Shown here: positions 19,971 to 20,858 of the stretch, piece after piece
Numbering within the stretch: position 1 is the stretch's first letter
Layout of the letters: the number at the start of each line of letters is the position of its first letter
Source: a virus
Direction: 5' to 3' (one strand)
DNA: 20,858 nt
Virus record (IMG/VR): IMGVR_UViG_3300033273_000195
Span: 1 to 20,858 of that record
The notes under the pieces: generated by a model
Databases searched by the model: none
What the model was told of the DNA's origin: nothing
The model's input: only the letters and a program-made list of their open reading frames with translations
Translations under genes and position numbers: made by a program

Positions 19971-20858
19971 TCAACCAACAGTAGGTGCGGTCAGAGCAAC
20001 AGGAGTGGACTCAACAGATGCGAGGTCCAGAGGGAAGTTGTGAGCATTACGCTCGTGCATTACCTCAAAACCAAGGTTGGCACGGTTCAGGATATCAGCC
20101 CAAGTGTTAATTACATGACCCTGACTATCCTGAATGCTCTGATTAAAGTTGAAACCATTCAGGTTAAAAGCCATCGTAGAAACACCAAGAGCAGTGAACC
20201 AGATGCCGACTACTGGCCACGCCGCTAAGAAGAAGTGAAGCGAGCGGGAGTTGTTGAACGAAGCATATTGGAAAATCAGACGACCGAAGTAACCGTGAGC
20301 GGCGACGATATTGTAGGTCTCTTCCTCTTGACCAAACTTGTATCCATAGTTCTGGGACTCGTTTTCGGTGGTCTCACGAACCAGCGAGGAAGTAACCAGA
20401 GAACCGTGCATGGCACTGAACAGAGAACCACCGAAGACACCAGCAACGCCCAGCATGTGGAAGGGGTGCATCAGGATGTTGTGTTCTGCCTGGAAGACGA
20501 GCATGTAGTTGAAAGTACCCGAAATACCGAGAGGCATAGCATCAGAGAACGAACCTTGACCGAAAGGATAGACAAGGAACACAGCGGACGCGGCAGCGAC
20601 GGGAGCGGAGTAAGCAACACAGATCCAGGGGCGCATACCCAGGCGATAGGACAGTTCCCACTCACGACCCATGTAAGCATAGATACCAATTAGGAAGTGG
20701 AAAACGACCAGTTGGAATGGTCCACCATTATATAGCCATTCATCTAGCGATGCTGCTTCCCAAATGGGATAGAAGTGAAGACCAATAGCGTTAGAAGAAG
20801 GAACAACTGCACCAGAGATGATGTTGTTACCCCACATAAGAGAACCCGAAACAGGTTC
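19971..20858 (-). CDS. psbA: Photosystem II D1 protein, 5' end outside window
   Basis: The frame runs from the right edge to the stop at 19971: 295 residues corresponding to D1 residues 65-359. Key residues by D1 numbering are present: Tyr161, Asp170, Glu189, His190, His198, His215, Ser264, His272, His332, Glu333, His337, Asp342 and Ala344 ([13 protein letters not shown], the C-terminal processing site). Residue 130 is Glu (MGREWELS), the form linked with high-light D1 in cyanobacteria. Cyanophage psbA is known to replace host D1 and sustain photosynthesis during infection. No intron interrupts the visible part. The first 64 residues and promoter are outside. The UUCG terminator at 19922-19947 follows. 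Confidence 0.98.
   Translation of the reverse strand, partial: EPVSGSLMWGNNIISGAVVPSSNAIGLHFYPIWEAASLDEWLYNGGPFQLVVFHFLIGIYAYMGREWELSYRLGMRPWICVAYSAPVAAASAVFLVYPFGQGSFSDAMPLGISGTFNYMLVFQAEHNILMHPFHMLGVAGVFGGSLFSAMHGSLVTSSLVRETTENESQNYGYKFGQEEETYNIVAAHGYFGRLIFQYASFNNSRSLHFFLAAWPVVGIWFTALGVSTMAFNLNGFNFNQSIQDSQGHVINTWADILNRANLGFEVMHERNAHNFPLDLASVESTPVALTAPTVG

Noticed and set aside
19971-20858. Group I intron in psbA, as known in some cyanophages
   Set aside because: The visible D1 frame is uninterrupted from residue 65 to the stop; only the missing 5' part could hold one.
1-20858. tRNA genes, often found in T4-like cyanophages
   Set aside because: I saw no cloverleaf with GTTCNANNC arm in the few intergenic gaps; the gaps are too short and are taken up by promoters and hairpins.

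Overview
This window is a stretch of a T4-like (myovirus) cyanophage genome, most likely from a phage of marine Synechococcus or a relative. The evidence is a photosystem II D1 gene (psbA, cut by the right edge), a phage-type transaldolase (talC), a phage glutaredoxin, collagen-like and glycine-rich tail fibres, many 2OG-Fe(II) oxygenases, and a set of tiny conserved cyanophage proteins. Every supported gene lies on the minus strand, so transcription runs from high to low coordinates. Genes are packed with 1-60 base overlaps, and many are joined by TAATG, TGATG or ATGA start/stop overlaps. The exact phage cannot be named from the sequence alone.

Layout in transcription order. (1) 20858-19922: psbA followed by a UUCG-loop terminator. 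(2) 19880-17498: small genes (a tandem pair of related 57 and 64 aa proteins, a one-helix membrane protein, a 41 aa membrane peptide), then talC, several short conserved ORFs and a Cys-rich 49 aa peptide. (3) 17474-11104: an HNH endonuclease and two large tail-fibre genes, one of 1209 aa with three collagen-like blocks and a C-terminal S74 auto-chaperone and one of 615 aa with a collagen-like stalk and glycine-rich tip, then a conserved 145 aa cyanophage protein. (4) 11103-7976: a three-gene cassette (glycosyltransferase-methyltransferase fusion, 2OG-Fe(II) oxygenase, second glycosyltransferase) with its own sigma70-type promoter. (5) 7969-5447: a second, shorter set of tail-tip genes (319 aa glycine-rich tip, an AT-rich oxygenase-like gene, a 122 aa protein and a 156 aa paralogue of the 145 aa protein), ending in a rho-independent terminator. 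(6) 5391-2002: a sigma70-type promoter driving four consecutive, different 2OG-Fe(II) oxygenases and a glutaredoxin. (7) 2048-743: four small conserved genes. (8) 699-1: a hairpin, a third sigma70-type promoter overlapping a late-type motif, a 62 aa gene, a probable glutamine (Downstream-peptide/glnA class) riboswitch, and three coupled micro-genes (DUF4278, 35 aa, membrane peptide).

Two regulatory signatures recur. Three sites fit host sigma70 promoters with exactly 17-base spacers (TTGACT or TTGATA, then TATAAT), in front of the oxygenase operon, the glycosyltransferase cassette and the riboswitch region. Matches to the T4/cyanophage late motif (NATAAATA) lie 21-53 bases before the HNH gene and the fibre and tip genes. 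The window therefore reads as late structural genes interrupted by early metabolic or modification operons. The most interesting elements are the six oxygenase-like genes (three with a His-x-His metal motif), the early modification cassette between two related fibre-tip modules, and the riboswitch-controlled micro-gene operon. Functional roles beyond family level are inference.
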